Below are positions 44,050 to 53,921 of a DNA stretch of 64,000 bases, in pieces (the stretch's first letter is position 1; the number at the start of each line of letters is the position of its first letter). Under the pieces are notes generated by a model. The model saw only the letters and a list, made by a program, of their open reading frames with translations. It did not search any database and was not told the origin of the DNA. The DNA is taken from NCBI RefSeq assembly GCF_025790165.1, contig NZ_CP094970.1:372001-436000 (forward strand). The letters are read 5' to 3'. Made by a program: the position numbers and the translations under genes. Source of the stretch: Solicola gregarius (GTDB lineage: Bacteria; Actinomycetota; Actinomycetes; Propionibacteriales; Nocardioidaceae).

Positions 44050-45003
44050 CGTGGCTTGAGCGCCGAGACGGACACGTTGTAGTAGAGACCGGCGGGTACG
44101 ACCCGGTCGAGCGCCCGGTCGAGCACCGACAGCCGCAGCCATGACCGGAAGACGAAGCTCGACCAGCGCGGGCCGAGTCGCCCTGCGGCCACGGCGTACT
44201 CGAGCGTGCGCGCGGGCCATCCCCACCACGCGGCGGTGAGCTCTTCGGTCACGGTCTCGACGCCGACTCCCCCAGCGCGCAGGACCGTACGCGCGAGCTC
44301 GTCCGGCTTGAACGTGTGCAGGTCGACGACCCACTCCAGCGCCGCCGCACGTGACGACCCGTCGAGCTCCTCCTGGGGGGCGCGCCCAGCGTTCACGCAA
44401 CCACGGCAGCCTCGTGACGTTCGTGGCCGCGATCCAGGTCGCATGCGACAGCCGGCGCGCGACCACGTCGCCGTAGCGGGTCGGCTCGCCGCAGATCACG
44501 ACCCGGCCGCCGGGTCGCAGCACGCGGAACATCTCGCGGAAGGCCTGCTCGACGTCGGGGATGTGGTGGATCACCGCGTGCCCGATCACCACGTCGAAGG
44601 TGTCGTCGTCGTACGGGAGCGCCTCGGCGTCGGCGGGCCGGCCGTCGATCGCGAACCCGAGATGCTCGGCGTTTCGCTTCGCGGCCTCGACCATGCCCGG
44701 CGAGATATCGGTGACGTGCACCTCGTCGACCACGCCGGCGAGCTTCAGGTTGAGGCTGAAGAATCCGGTGCCGCAGCCGATCTCGAGGCTCTTGGCGTAC
44801 GGCCAGCCGTGCTCGCCGGCGACCGCGACGAAGCGGTCACGCGCGTAGTCGATGCACCGGTCGTCGAAGGAGATCGACCACTTGTCGTCGTACGACTGCG
44901 CTTCCCAGTCGTGGTACAGGACCTGGGCGAGCTTCGTGTCCTCGTACGCCGCCTCGACCTCGGCGGTGCTGGCGTGCGGGTGGGGCGCGGTTTCGGTGTC
45001 CAC
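44046..45003 (-). pseudogene. Class I SAM methyltransferase, frameshifted in a G/C run
   Basis: The N-terminal part (from GTG 45003) has motif I SLEIGCGTGFFSLNLKLAG, DAEALPYDDDTFDVVIGHAVIHHIPD and VLRPGGRVVICGEPTRYGD. The C-terminal part (EELDGSSRAAALEWVVDLHTFKPDELARTVLRAGG ... YYNVSVSALKPR) is in another frame. The switch is at six G at 44375-44380; with five the product is one ~318-residue protein. The coupling of the downstream acyltransferase to its stop suggests a working gene, so a sequencing error is quite possible. It is divergent from glgX. Confidence 0.8.
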
Positions 45004-45061
45004 GGCCAGTCAGCCTATGTCACGGGGTACGTGGACGGGGCGGACCGGGCAAGATGGGCCA

Positions 45062-47068
45062 ATGACTGCACCGACGGTGACACCTGGCGCGCCGTACGAG
45101 CTCGGGGCGCGCACGCACCAGGACGGCACGAACGTCGCCGTGTGGGCACCGGATGCGAGCCGGGTCGCGCTATGCGTGTTCACTCCTGCAGAGGCGGTCG
45201 TCGCGATGCCCGCGTGTACGGCCGGCGTCTGGCACGCGAAGGTACGAGGGCTCGGTCACGGCGCCGAGTACCTGTTCGAGGTCGAGGACGCCGACGGGAC
45301 CGTCGTTCGGGTGCTCGACCCGTACGCGCGGGCGGTGACGCCGACGGACGACGGGCTACGCGCCGTGGTCGTCGACGACATCTTCGACTGGCACGGCGAC
45401 TCCTCACCACGCGTCCCGTTGGACCGCACGGTGATCTACGAGGCGCACGTACGCGGGCTCACGATGCTGCACCCCGACGTTCCCGTACGCCTGCGCGGAA
45501 CGTACGCGGGCGTCGCGTACCCGGCAGTTCTCGACCACCTCGAGCGACTCGGCGTCACGACGCTCGAGCTGATGCCCGTGCAGGAGTTCATCACCGAACC
45601 GCTGCAGCGCGACAGCGGCCGGGTGAACTACTGGGGCTACAACCCCGTCGCGTTCTCCGCCCCGCACGGCGCGTACGCAACCGGTGGCACCCACGGCGAG
45701 CAGGTACGCGAGTTCAAGGAAATGGTGCGGGCGCTGCACACGCGCGGCATCGAGGTGGTGCTCGATGTCGTCTACAACCACACGGGCGAGGGCAGCGAGG
45801 AAGGCCCGCTGGTCGGCCCTCGTGCGCTCGACGACGACGGCTACTACCGCCGCGCCGACGGTAGCTACCTCGACCTGACGGGGTGCGGAAACACCTTACG
45901 AGCAAGTAATCCTGGCACCGAGCGACTCATTCTCGACTCCCTGCGCTACTGGGCTGTCGAGCTACATGTCGACGGGTTCCGATTCGACCTGGCGTCCGCG
46001 CTCGCCCGAAACGACGACCACGTGGTCGACGTCGGGTCGAGTGTGATCGATGCGATCGCGCGCGACCCCGTGCTCTCGACGCTGAAGCTGATCGCCGAGC
46101 CGTGGGACGCGAGCAGCGACGGATACCTGCTCGGGCGGTTTCCCGCCGAGTGGTCGGAGTGGAACGACCGCTACCGCGACGGCGTACGCGACTTCTGGCG
46201 CGGTGCGCCCGGCGGGGTACGCGCACTGGCTTCGCGGATATCCGGTTCGGCGGCGGAGTTCACGCCGCGTGGCCCGCTCGCGTCGGTCAACCTCGTCACG
46301 GCCCACGACGGGTTCACCTTGCGCGACCTCGTGTCGTACAACGAGCGCCACAACGACGCGAACGACGAGTGGAACCTCGACGGTCACGAGGACAACCGCT
46401 CGTGGAACTGCGGTGTCGAGGGCGACACCGACGATCCGCAAGTGCTAGCGATCCGGCGCCGGCAGGCGGCGAACCTGCTCACCACGCTGCTCCTCTCGGC
46501 CGGCGTTCCGATGCTGGCGTCCGGCGACGAGTGGGCTCGCACCCAGCATGGCAACAACAACGCGTACTGCCAGGACAACGAGATCAGCTGGCTCCCCTGG
46601 CGGGCGGATCCCGGCTGGGGGCACCTCGAGCCGTTGGTCGCCGGACTCGTACGCCTGCGCGCCGGCCACCCGGCGTACGCGGGCAACACACACAAGCACG
46701 GCGGCGACTCGATGGGCAGCGGGCGCAAGGACATCGGATGGCTGCATCCCCGCGGGCACGAGATGTCCGAGGCCGACTGGTTCGACGATGGACTGAACAG
46801 CCTTGCCATGTTCCTCGACGGCGGACCGGACGACCCCGCGCTGCTGGTGCTCATGCATGCCGGCTCCGAGTCGGTCGGGTGGACGCTCCCCGACACATGG
46901 TGGTCTCCCGCGTACGAGGTCGCGATCGACACGGCGGACCGTCGGGTCGGTGAGCGGCCGGCCGCGTCGGATCACCTCACGCTCCCGGCCCACAGCGCGC
47001 TTGTGCTGCTCGGGACTGTTCACGAACGCGGCGAACCCGAGACCCGCGGGACGGAGGACGAGGGGTAG
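45062..47068 (+). CDS. glgX: Glycogen debranching enzyme GlgX/TreX
   Basis: A GH13 isoamylase-type enzyme that cleaves alpha-1,6 branches of glycogen. The 668-residue protein has an N-terminal CBM48 (YELGARTHQDGTNVAVWAPDA) and a TIM barrel with nucleophile Asp in VDGFRFDLAS, acid Glu in LIAEPWDA and transition-state Asp in VTAHDGFTLRDL; region I is VVLDVVYNHT. The length is typical for GlgX. CAAGAT ends 6 nt before ATG 45062, suggesting a leaderless mRNA. No treY or treZ is adjacent, so glycogen turnover is more likely than trehalose formation. Confidence 0.95.
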   Translation: MTAPTVTPGAPYELGARTHQDGTNVAVWAPDASRVALCVFTPAEAVVAMPACTAGVWHAKVRGLGHGAEYLFEVEDADGTVVRVLDPYARAVTPTDDGLRAVVVDDIFDWHGDSSPRVPLDRTVIYEAHVRGLTMLHPDVPVRLRGTYAGVAYPAVLDHLERLGVTTLELMPVQEFITEPLQRDSGRVNYWGYNPVAFSAPHGAYATGGTHGEQVREFKEMVRALHTRGIEVVLDVVYNHTGEGSEEGPLVGPRALDDDGYYRRADGSYLDLTGCGNTLRASNPGTERLILDSLRYWAVELHVDGFRFDLASALARNDDHVVDVGSSVIDAIARDPVLSTLKLIAEPWDASSDGYLLGRFPAEWSEWNDRYRDGVRDFWRGAPGGVRALASRISGSAAEFTPRGPLASVNLVTAHDGFTLRDLVSYNERHNDANDEWNLDGHEDNRSWNCGVEGDTDDPQVLAIRRRQAANLLTTLLLSAGVPMLASGDEWARTQHGNNNAYCQDNEISWLPWRADPGWGHLEPLVAGLVRLRAGHPAYAGNTHKHGGDSMGSGRKDIGWLHPRGHEMSEADWFDDGLNSLAMFLDGGPDDPALLVLMHAGSESVGWTLPDTWWSPAYEVAIDTADRRVGERPAASDHLTLPAHSALVLLGTVHERGEPETRGTEDEG

Positions 47069-47454
47069 TGCGCGTTGGACACCTCTACGGTCCCCGTTCG
47101 ATCGGTTCTGCTTGTCGGCTTTCCGATACTTCGGCCCGGGCCTATCGGGTTTCCCGCTATGCCGGTTGCTGTTTCAGACGGCGGCGGCGACGGAGGTGCG
47201 CGAGGGCTCGGGGTCGCTGTCCGCGATCCCTCACCTTCGGTTCCACCTATCGGCTTCCCGCGCGCTGTGCTGCCGGCCTCGTCGCGCGGCGACGAAGGAA
47301 TCTACCTTTGACCGCCCATGGCCGGCCAAAGGTAGATTCTCCCGGAGATCCCATTTCGTCTTAAAAACAAGGCGAAACCGCGTCTCGCGCCTTGCCCGTG
47401 TCGACGCCTCCGCGGCAACATCCCGACGACGGCGACCTCCCGGCATGCCAAGCG
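47069..47454. other. Gene-free interval with palindrome
   Basis: 386 bp between convergent glgX and the pab gene. The only clear structure is a palindrome: GAATCTACCTTTG (47298-47310) pairs perfectly with CAAAGGTAGATTC (47327-47339) around a 16-nt GC-rich loop. I see no gene in the remainder. Confidence 0.6.
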
Positions 47455-50153
47455 CTAGGCGAGGAAGTTCGCCAGCATCTGGTGACCGTGGCGGGTGAGG
47501 ATCGACTCCGGGTGCAGCTGCACGCCCTCCACCGGGTACGCCCGATGGCGGAGCCCCATCAGCACCCCCGATGCCGTGTGCGCGGTCGGCGTCAGCTCCG
47601 CGGGCAGACTCGCCTCGTCCACGACCAGGGAGTGGTAGCGCCCCGACGCGAGCGGGCCGTCGATGCCGGCGAACACGCCACTGCCGTCGTGTCGCACGAG
47701 CGACGACTTGCCGTGCACGACGCTCGGCGCTCGGCGAACGACTCCCCCGTACGCCTCGCCGATGCACTGGTGTCCGAGGCACACCCCGAGGATCGGCACC
47801 CGCCGGCCGAGCCGGCGGACGACGTCGGTGCTGATGCCCGCGTCGCTTGGCGTGCCAGGACCGGGCGAGATCACGATCCGGTCGTACGCACCCGTCCGTA
47901 CCCCGTCCTCGACCTCGGCGACGGTGACGGCGTCGTTGCGGACGACGGTCGTGTGCGCGCCGAGCTCGCGGCAGTACTGGTCGAGGTTGTAGACGAACGA
48001 GTCGTAGTTGTCGATCAGCAGGACCCGCCGGACCGGCGGTCGCGGTCTTGCGCGCGCCGGCGGCGCGGCAGTCAGCCGGCGCGTGACCCAGCCCGTGACG
48101 TATCCGGGGGGCCACCGACCGACGCCCTCGCACCACACGACCGGCACCGCACCTCGTACGGCATTGGTCACGAACACCTCGTGCGCGGTCGACAGCTCGT
48201 CGAGTCCGATGTCTCGCTCGTACGCCGGAATGCCGGCGGCGGCGAGCGTCTCGAGCACCCGTTGTCGGGTCACTCCGGGCAGGATCCGCCGGTCCGCTGC
48301 CGGCGTGTGTACGCCGTGGTCGTCGACCAGGAACACCGATCCGCGACCGGTCTCGAGCACGCCGTGCCGGGCGTCCACGAGCAGCGCGTCCCGGTCGGTC
48401 GTCCAGGCGCCCGGCTCGGGCTCGATCGCCTCGAGCAGCCGCCGGTCGCACCACTTGTGCTCACCGAGACCGTCGGGCACCACGACGGGCACGAGCTCCC
48501 ACGGTGGTGGATCGGCCGACGGCAACGGCGTCGGAGTGATCGACTCGCGCGGTTCCGATGGCACAACCGATACGCGCATTCGATGCGGACCGTCCACGGT
48601 GGCGGCGACTGCCCCGACCCGGTCGGACAGCCCGTCGGGCAGGGCCCGCCCGTACAGCGTTTCGAGCGAGCGGGACAGCCGGGCGAGATGGGCGTCGAGA
48701 TGCGGTACGCGCCCCGCGTCCACGTACATCGTCTCGAAGACTCCGCGGGCGGGGTCGGGGCGCGGCGGTTGCGGGGGTCGAACACCGAGACCGAGACCGC
48801 ATCGGACACGGCCGCGCCCGCGTCGGGCGACCGGGTGGCGTCGACCGCGCGGCGCACCCCGTCGTCGAGACGCGCTCCGATCGCATCGAGCAGCGGTGTC
48901 GCCTTGACGATGCACTCCCGCAGCTCGTCGCCGGGCTCGGAGTCGGCGACGATGCCGCCACCGACTCCGAGCCACACCGTGTCGCCGCTGAACTCGAAGG
49001 TGCGAATCGCGACGTTCAGCTCGAGGCCCGCCGCACCGACGTACCCGACCGCACCGGTGTACGCCTCGCGCCCGGTCTCCTCGAGCTCGTTGATGATCTC
49101 CATCGCCCGCACCTTCGGCGCGCCCGTCACCGAGCCCGGCGGAAACGTCGCCCGCAGCAGGTCGGCGTCGTCGATGTCGTCTCGCAGCCGGCCGACGACG
49201 TCGGACACCAGATGCCAGACGCCCGTGTGCCGCTCGGCCCGCGGCTGCTCGGGCACTCGTACCGAGCCCGGCTCGCATACGCGGCCGAGGTCGTTGCGCA
49301 TCAGGTCGACGATCATGATGTTCTCTGCGCGGTTCTTCCACGACGCGGCCAGCGCATGGACGTTCGAGGCGAGCGGCGCGGTGCCCTTGATGGGCGACGT
49401 ACGCACCTCCCGGCCGGTCCGATGGAGGAACAGCTCGGGCGACAGGCTCGCGACCGCGCCGTCGTCGGTCGGCACGTACGCCGCGAACCGGGGAGCGAGC
49501 GCGTCGACGCCCGCGCAGAACACGTCGAGCGGGTCGCCGTCGTACGCCGCCTCCAGGCGCGTACACAGGTTTGCCTGGAAGATGTCGCCCGCGACGATGT
49601 GCTCGAGCGTCGCGGCGACGACGGCGCAGTGCTCGGCGGGCGACGGGAGCATGGTGAACGGGGCGATCGTGTACGCCTGACGTTGCGGCCCACCGGATCG
49701 GACCCGCTGACGTACGCGAGCGAACTCGGCGTCGAGGTGATCCGAGCGCGCGTCGGTCGCGAGCGCCTCGAACCACCACGTCGCCGTCGCCGCATCGAGG
49801 CGCAACACGTGGTCGTAGTAGCCGAGCCGGAACTCCGGGAGCGGCGTCGGTCGGGGCGGCGAATCCGGCAGCCGCTCGATACGGCGACCGAGCTGGTAGC
49901 CCCAGTAGCCGATCCAGCCTCCGCCGAACCCCGCGCCGCTCACCGGGAGCCGGTCAATGCTCAGCGCGAACGGGTCGTCGTCGGCGCCGGAGGTTCGCAC
50001 CGGGTCGAACCCGATGATCGCACCGCCGCCGAACCAGTCGCCGATCAGCGCGCACAGGCCGGGTTCGTCACGCAGCACCCGCAGCATGTCGGTCGCGGAC
50101 AGGTCGACGTCGAGCGGCCGGCGTACCAGTCGCGCCGGGGCGTCACGTGTCAC
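47455..50153 (-). CDS. pabBCA: Aminodeoxychorismate synthase/lyase fusion PabB-PabC-PabA, with one frameshift
   Basis: Makes p-aminobenzoate from chorismate and glutamine for folate. PabB (50153 to about 48780): LSPELFLHRTG, the PIKGTAPL motif with lysine (PabB rather than anthranilate synthase), DLMRNDLGRVCEPGSV and PPGSVTGAPKVRAMEII. PabC, a class IV aminotransferase (about 48770-48050): GVFETMYVDAGRVPHLDAHL, PLP lysine in EHKWCDR and TGRGSVFLVDD. PabA (about 48030-47458): LLIDNYDSFVYNL, nucleophile Cys in ILGVCLGHQCIGEAYGG, HGKSS and GVQLHPESILT. PabC and PabA are in one frame with no start codon between. PabB reads into PabC if the five G at 48773-48777 were six. TAGCGT ends 6 nt before GTG 50153. 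Confidence 0.88.
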
Positions 50154-50171
50154 ACGGGAACGCTACCCGGG

Positions 50172-50747
50172 TCAGTGCACCGCCGTCACTCGTACGGACC
50201 GAGCCGCGTCGACGGCGACCTGTTCGTAGACCGCCGCGTGGTCGAGATCGTCGGTCGCGACCGTCACGAACACCCCGAGCCGCTGCCCGGGCACGGGTAC
50301 GACGACCGTGATCTGCTGCGTGGACCGCCCGTCGACCTCGACCTCGCGAGTAGCGACGACACCGCTGACCGTGCCGATGCGGTCGAGCCGCACGGACGTG
50401 TACCCGCCCTTGGCGCGCATGCTCTCGTACGCGCCCTGGGCGAACACGAGCGGACCGTCGGACGGCATCGCCTGCGTCGCGACCGTGAGCGTGGCGGTCG
50501 ACGGCCGGCCGTCGAGCTCGACGGCGCAGAACGCGGTGCCCGAGACATGGGTGTCGCGAGTCATCAGGGCGAGCGCCTCGAGGAACCAGCCGAGTCCCTC
50601 GCGACGCTCGGCGTCGTCGATGGCGAGTGTCTCGATCAGCTCGCGCTGCGCGACCGCGCGGTCTTCGACGGCGGGGTCGAGCGGTACCGCGTGGAACTCG
50701 GGCGGAAGGTCGACGTCGATGCGGGTCGACTCGTCGGTTGTCGTCAC
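50172..50747 (-). CDS. Hypothetical protein of the WXG-like operon
   Basis: A 191-residue alpha/beta protein with no signal or membrane segment: FHAVPLDPAVEDRAVAQREL, LGWFLEALALMTRDTHVSGTAFCAVELDGRPSTATLTV, and a closing VVVPVPGQRLGVFVTVATDDLDHA strand set. I do not recognise the family with certainty; its size and place recall accessory proteins of ESX/T7-type clusters. GTG 50747 has GGAGG upstream and overlaps the preceding stop by 4 nt, the last gene of a three-gene coupled operon. Confidence 0.7.
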   Translation of the reverse strand: MTTTDESTRIDVDLPPEFHAVPLDPAVEDRAVAQRELIETLAIDDAERREGLGWFLEALALMTRDTHVSGTAFCAVELDGRPSTATLTVATQAMPSDGPLVFAQGAYESMRAKGGYTSVRLDRIGTVSGVVATREVEVDGRSTQQITVVVPVPGQRLGVFVTVATDDLDHAAVYEQVAVDAARSVRVTAVH

Positions 50748-51586
50748 GAAGAGTCGCCTCCACGGTTGATGCCCCGGATGCGGTCTGCGATCGCGCGACC
50801 CGGCGAGCGCCGGTCGGGCCTGTCGAACGAAGCGGGCTGCAGGGAGGGCGGCGCCGACTCCGGCCAGTCGCGCCGCAGCGCCTCCTTCAGCCGGTACGAC
50901 GCCGGCGCCTTCGCGGCGATCTCCCAGGCCTTGTCGGAGGTGATGCCGCCGGCCGGCGCGCCGACACCGATCAGCTGCGGCGCAACCGCGGTGACGTCGG
51001 CGACGTCGTCCAGCTCACCGGTCGTGCGTTGCACCTCGTCGCTGACGCCGCGGATCCACTCGTCGACCGCCTCGCGAAGCCCACCGAACCCACGCGCGAG
51101 CGCGGAGGCGAGGTCCTCGTCGTCGCGACGGTCGACGCTGACGCTCGCGATGAGGTCCTCGCATGCGCCGACCAGGCCGGCCGCCTCGCGTTCGTGGCCC
51201 GCGGCCAGCTCGGCGGCCCGCCGGCGTACGTCGGCGCGGCGCGGCTCGGCGTCATCGACACCGGCGAGCTGGCTCATCTCCTCGACCAGCTCCGCGGTGG
51301 CGTCCTGCCGGTTCGCGACGCCCGAGCGCCACTCCTGCCACGCGCCCGCGAAGGCCGCGACGGAGTTCTCGACCGTCCGCAGCCGAGTCGAGAGCCGGGT
51401 CATGCCGTCGACGATCGGCTCGACCTCGGACCCCTGCCAGATCGACTCGGGCCCGACGACATCGTCGATGCGCTGTCGGGTCTCGGCGAGTACGACGACG
51501 ACGTCGCGTACGACACCGAGCACCTGGTCGATGGCCGCGAGGTCGCCCGGTGTCGGGTCGGATCCGAGGAAGCGTTCGGGGTTCAC
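50744..51586 (-). CDS. Helical WXG100-like/putative T7SS-secreted protein
   Basis: A 280-residue, almost wholly alpha-helical protein. The first 150 residues look like the N-terminal domain of putative T7SS-secreted proteins: DLAAIDQVLGVVRDVVVVLAETRQRIDD, SIWQGSEVEPIVDGMTRLSTRLRTVENSVAAFAGAWQEWRSGVA. Two W-x-x-G/W-like turns separate long helices. The C-terminal end is Pro/Arg-rich and disordered, with no toxin domain. GTG 51586 is coupled (4-nt overlap) to the small protein upstream. Confidence 0.72.
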   Translation of the reverse strand: MNPERFLGSDPTPGDLAAIDQVLGVVRDVVVVLAETRQRIDDVVGPESIWQGSEVEPIVDGMTRLSTRLRTVENSVAAFAGAWQEWRSGVANRQDATAELVEEMSQLAGVDDAEPRRADVRRRAAELAAGHEREAAGLVGACEDLIASVSVDRRDDEDLASALARGFGGLREAVDEWIRGVSDEVQRTTGELDDVADVTAVAPQLIGVGAPAGGITSDKAWEIAAKAPASYRLKEALRRDWPESAPPSLQPASFDRPDRRSPGRAIADRIRGINRGGDSS

Positions 51587-51846
51587 CGGGGCTCCTCCGG
51601 CGAACGCGTGTCGTCGTCGGCGGCGAACCGTCGTACGACGTCGGCGGCGCTCGCCGCATCTGCCGCCACGTCGTCGAGCGCGCGGCGCAGCCGGTTCAGG
51701 GCTTCGTCGTAGGTGGTCGCCGCGGCGCGGGGGCCGGCGTCCTCGGGCGTGAGGTCACGCAGCCTGGAGGCCGCCTGTCCACACCGGGTGTCGATCGCCG
51801 TCAACGCGGTTGCCACGCCCACAACCTCGTCGTGGAGCGTCGTCAT
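51583..51846 (-). CDS. Small helical WXG100-like protein
   Basis: An 87-residue two-helix protein (VVGVATALTAIDTRCGQAASRLRDL, GPRAAATTYDEALNRLRRALDDVAADAASAADVVRRF), the size and heptad character of an ESAT-6/WXG100 partner although no WXG tripeptide is visible. GAGAGGA precedes ATG 51846. It is the first gene of the operon and likely pairs with the helical domain of the next gene product. Confidence 0.7.
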   Translation of the reverse strand: MTTLHDEVVGVATALTAIDTRCGQAASRLRDLTPEDAGPRAAATTYDEALNRLRRALDDVAADAASAADVVRRFAADDDTRSPEEPR

Positions 51847-51977
51847 GCTGAGTCCTCTCGATCGCGGCCCGCGGTGACCTCTAGTTGAAGTTTGCCTCAT
51901 ATCGGGGTCACGCGTGCCGAAGTGCCGGCAGGGGCATTGCCCGGTGGACGCCCGTCCCCACCATAGAGTTGTCGCCG

Positions 51978-53921
51978 ATGCTTTCCCGAATCGCGATCAC
52001 CGACGTCGAACCCGTCGTCGAGAACGGCGCGTACCCAGCCAAGGCGGTGCCGGGCGAGCGGTTCCCGGTACGCGCACGGGTGTTCCGCGAAGGACGCGGA
52101 CGGGTCCGGGCCGGTGTCGTGCTCACCGGTCCGGACGGCGTCGATCGTCCGCTCGCCGCCATCAGCGACCTCGGCAACGACGCGTTCGAAGGGTGGGTCG
52201 AGGCCCCGTCGACCGGGGCCTGGACGTTCCGGGTCGAGTCGTGGGCCGATCCGTACGCGACCTGGGTGCATGACGCGGAGGTGAAGGTCGCCGCCGGCGT
52301 CGACACCGAGCTGATGCTCGCCGAGGGAGTCGTCCTGCTCGAGCGTGCCCGCGACTCGCTCGCCGCGGGTTCCGACGACGCCCACGCGGTAGCGGCCGCC
52401 GTCGCAGGGCTGCGTGACACCTCGATCTCCGCGGCCGGGCGGCTCGCGTCCGGCACCGACGATGCGGTCCGTGCGGTCCTCGAGCGCCATCCCCTGCGCG
52501 ACCACCGCGGCGCGTCACCCGCGTACCCGCTGCGCGTCGACCGCGAACGCGCACTCGTCGGTGCGTGGTACGAGTTCTTCCCGCGGTCGGAGGGCGGCAC
52601 GCTGCGCGCGTCGATCGATCGCCTCGACGCGGTGGCGGCGATGGGGTTCGACGTCGTGTACCTCCCGCCGATCCACCCGATCGGAGAGGTGAACCGCAAG
52701 GGACCGAACAACGCGTTGACCGCGGGCCCCGACGACCCGGGCTGTCCGTGGGCGATCGGCTCGAGCGCGGGTGGCCACGACGCCGTTCACCCGGACCTCG
52801 GCACCATCGACGACTTCGACGCATTCGTGGCCGCCGCGCGTACGCGTGGGCTCGAGGTCGCGCTCGATCTGGCCCTGCAGTGCGCGCCGGACCATCCCTG
52901 GGTCACCGATCATCCGGAATGGTTCGTGACCCGGGTCGACGGCACCGTCGCGTACGCGGAGAACCCGCCGAAGAAGTACCAGGACATCTACCCGCTCGAC
53001 TTCGACACCGACCCCGAAGGTCTGTACGCGGAGATCCGGCGGGTGGTCGAGTTCTGGATCACGCACGGTGTACGCATCTTCCGGGTCGACAACCCGCACA
53101 CAAAGCCGTTGCCGTTCTGGGAGCGGCTGCTGTCCGAGCTGCGTGAGTCCGAGCCGGACGTCGTGCTGCTGTCGGAGGCGTTCACCCGGCCGGCGCTCGT
53201 CCGCGCGCTGGCGACGGTCGGCTTCCACCAGAGCTACACCTACTTCACCTGGCGCAACACCAAGGCCGAGCTCGCCGAGTACCTCACCGAGCTGAGCAGG
53301 GAGACTGCACACGTCGTTCGCCCGAACCTGTTCGTGAACACCCCCGACATCCTCACGTCGTACCTGCAGCGCGGCGGCCCGGCGGCGTTTCGCATCCGCG
53401 CGGCCATCGCCGCGACCGCCGCGCCGTCGTGGGGCATGTACGCGGGGTTCGAGCTGTACGAGCGCGTCGCGATCCGGCCGGACAGCGAGGAGTACCTCGA
53501 CTCCGAGAAGTACCAGGCGAAGGCCCGCGACTGGGCCGCCGCGGAGGCGGAGGGGCGGTCGCTCGCGCCGTACGTCACGCGGCTGAACGCGCTGCGGCGT
53601 AGGCACCCGGCACTGCGCCAGCTGCGTCGGCTGACGGTGCATCGCACCGACGACGACGCGGTCCTGTGCTACTCGAAACGATCCGGTGACGACGTCGTGA
53701 TCGTCGTCGTCAATGTCGACCCGCACGAGGCCCATGAGACGATCGTGCACCTGACCATGCCGGACCTCGGGCTCGACTGGGACGCTGGCTTCGCGGCGTA
53801 CGACGAGATCAGCGGTCGGACGTGGGAGTGGAGGGAGCACAGCTACGTGCGCCTCGACCCCGCCGACGAACCCGCCCACGTCGTCGTGGTCCGCGGCACC
53901 GAGACCGAGGGAGCACGATGA
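51978..53921 (+). CDS. glgE: Alpha-1,4-glucan:maltose-1-phosphate maltosyltransferase GlgE
   Basis: Elongates alpha-glucans from maltose-1-phosphate. The 647-residue protein has the N-terminal immunoglobulin-like domain, helical insert, then the GH13_3 barrel: VVYLPPIHPIGEVNRKGPNN, the aspartyl nucleophile in IFRVDNPHTKPLPFWE, the acid Glu in VVLLSEAFTRP and Asp/His-bearing DLALQCAPDHPW. The AENPPKKYQDIYPL phosphate-site region is kept. Length and blocks are typical. TAGAGT lies 8 nt before ATG 51978. The next gene overlaps its stop by 4 nt. Confidence 0.97.
   Translation: MLSRIAITDVEPVVENGAYPAKAVPGERFPVRARVFREGRGRVRAGVVLTGPDGVDRPLAAISDLGNDAFEGWVEAPSTGAWTFRVESWADPYATWVHDAEVKVAAGVDTELMLAEGVVLLERARDSLAAGSDDAHAVAAAVAGLRDTSISAAGRLASGTDDAVRAVLERHPLRDHRGASPAYPLRVDRERALVGAWYEFFPRSEGGTLRASIDRLDAVAAMGFDVVYLPPIHPIGEVNRKGPNNALTAGPDDPGCPWAIGSSAGGHDAVHPDLGTIDDFDAFVAAARTRGLEVALDLALQCAPDHPWVTDHPEWFVTRVDGTVAYAENPPKKYQDIYPLDFDTDPEGLYAEIRRVVEFWITHGVRIFRVDNPHTKPLPFWERLLSELRESEPDVVLLSEAFTRPALVRALATVGFHQSYTYFTWRNTKAELAEYLTELSRETAHVVRPNLFVNTPDILTSYLQRGGPAAFRIRAAIAATAAPSWGMYAGFELYERVAIRPDSEEYLDSEKYQAKARDWAAAEAEGRSLAPYVTRLNALRRRHPALRQLRRLTVHRTDDDAVLCYSKRSGDDVVIVVVNVDPHEAHETIVHLTMPDLGLDWDAGFAAYDEISGRTWEWREHSYVRLDPADEPAHVVVVRGTETEGAR

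Noticed and set aside
48558-51752. A 1064-codon plus-strand open frame across pab and the WXG-like operon
   Set aside because: It spans several genes antisense and shows no domain; the minus strand explains every segment.
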